From: Bacillota bacterium
Lineage (GTDB): Bacteria; Bacillota; Clostridia; Lachnospirales; Lachnospiraceae
NCBI GenBank assembly: GCA_023435505.1
Contig: JAEYRR010000321.1
Coordinates: 1 to 7,058 of the forward strand
Length of the DNA: 7,058 bases
Reading direction: 5' to 3'
The stretch's first letter is position 1, and the number at the start of each line of letters is the position of its first letter. A program made the translations under genes and the position numbers. Shown piece by piece: positions 6,381-7,058 of the stretch. The notes beneath the pieces are model-generated. The model was not told where the DNA came from and did no database searches. It was given only the letters and a program-made list of their open reading frames with translations.

Positions 6381-7058
6381 AACATTATTCGATGACGCAG
6401 AAAATTGGATTGGCTTTAGTCATCCTTATAGTGGGGATTACTGTAGTGGGCATCTTCTATACCCCGTATGATCCCAATGGAATGGATGCCATGTCAAAAA
6501 ATCTTTCTCCCAGTTTAGCACATCCCTTTGGAACTGACAATTTTGGCCGTGATATCTTCAGCCGGGTAATGGACGGAGCAAAGACAACCTTTATCATTGC
6601 CATTGCTACAGTTTCCATTGGAGTAATAGTAGGTGGAATTATCGGGGCTATTACCGGATATGTTGGCGGCGTAGTGGATGAAATACTGATGCGCTTTAAT
6701 GATGTGGTAGCTTCCTTTCCTAGTATACTGTTAGCTCTTGTGATGATTAGTGTGATTGGAACCGGCAAATACCGAATTATCTGGGCTCTTGGTATTGTGT
6801 TTATCCCTAGCTTTGCCCGTGTGGTACGAAGTGAGTATGTGACGCAGAAACAATTGGATTATGTGAAAAATGCTCGTTTGATGGGAGCAAGCCATCTAAG
6901 AATTATGACTCGTCATATATTGCCGAATACGAAGAATATAATGCTATCCTCAATTGCCATAGGTTTTAACAACGCTGTTTTAGCTGAGGCAGGGATGAGC
7001 TATCTGGGATTAGGAGTTCAGCCCCCGGACCCCAGTCTGGGTCGGATGCTTTCAGAAG
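6377..7058 (+). CDS. ABC transporter permease, DppC/OppC type (3' end beyond window)
   Basis: This reading frame is open to the window edge, giving 227 codons of a family whose members are usually about 270-310 residues, so the C-terminus is missing only because the window ends. It is the partner permease of the preceding gene. Visible hallmarks are an N-terminal membrane helix at about 10-28, HPFGTDNFGRDIFSRV at 49-64 (the classic DppC/OppC motif), a second helix near 72-94, DVVASFPSILLAL at 109-121, the EAA-type loop ARLMGASHLRIMTRHILPN at 166-184, and AEAGMSYLGLGVQPPDPSLG near the end. The start is taken as TTG at 6377, whose last two bases and the next A form the TGA stop of the upstream gene. 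If the ATG at 6392 were used, the protein would lose five residues. Genes for one or two ATPases of the DppD/DppF kind would be expected next, but are out of view. Confidence 0.9.
   Translation, partial: MKHYSMTQKIGLALVILIVGITVVGIFYTPYDPNGMDAMSKNLSPSLAHPFGTDNFGRDIFSRVMDGAKTTFIIAIATVSIGVIVGGIIGAITGYVGGVVDEILMRFNDVVASFPSILLALVMISVIGTGKYRIIWALGIVFIPSFARVVRSEYVTQKQLDYVKNARLMGASHLRIMTRHILPNTKNIMLSSIAIGFNNAVLAEAGMSYLGLGVQPPDPSLGRMLSE

Noticed and set aside
6457..6768. 103-residue open frame on the minus strand
   Set aside because: It is antisense to the DppC-like permease gene, whose conserved motifs (GTDNFGRD and the EAA loop) show that the + strand is the coding one.
1..7058. Mobile elements, CRISPR arrays, tRNA or rRNA genes, defence or other novel systems
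   Set aside because: I found no transposase or integrase, no repeat-spacer pattern, no tRNA cloverleaf and no unknown gene. The window is accounted for by recognisable transport and hydrolase genes with short intergenic gaps.

Overview
The window is AT-rich and densely coded. All six genes are on the + strand, most have strong GGAGG-type ribosome binding sites, and both substrate-binding proteins carry lipoprotein signal peptides. This fits a low-GC Firmicute. The protein style suggests Clostridia, perhaps Lachnospiraceae, but that last step is inference, because no taxonomic marker gene is present.

Layout: (1) 23-1171, a cytoplasmic M20-family metal-dependent amidohydrolase or deacylase. 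Whatever lies upstream is cut off by the window edge. (2) An intergenic stretch, about 1172-1381, holds a weak AT-rich terminator-like hairpin, a CodY-box-like sequence and a good sigma-A promoter. (3) 1382-3725, a three-gene polar amino acid ABC importer: binding lipoprotein, permease, ATPase. A strong intrinsic terminator sits between the binding protein and the permease. (4) A 100-bp gap with promoter-like elements leads to (5) 3826 to the window end, a family-5 (oligopeptide/dipeptide/nickel type) ABC importer. It has a binding lipoprotein, a DppB/OppB-like permease, and a DppC/OppC-like permease that runs off the right edge. The ATPase genes of this second importer are presumably beyond the edge.

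Together the genes look like a nutrient-scavenging locus. One importer takes up an amino acid or a derivative, the other takes up peptides or similar compounds, and a cytoplasmic hydrolase could release free amino acids from N-acylated or peptidic substrates. The co-occurrence recalls the Bacillus subtilis yxe and ytm clusters, where an M20 hydrolase accompanies an amino acid importer linked to sulfur-compound use. The substrate here cannot be read from the sequence.

I see no RNA genes, insertion sequences, CRISPR arrays, phage genes or defence genes, and no evidence of a new biological system. The points most worth a second look are the terminator inside the amino acid importer operon, the TTG start overlapping the preceding stop codon, the possible CodY site, and the atypical last metal-site motif of the hydrolase.
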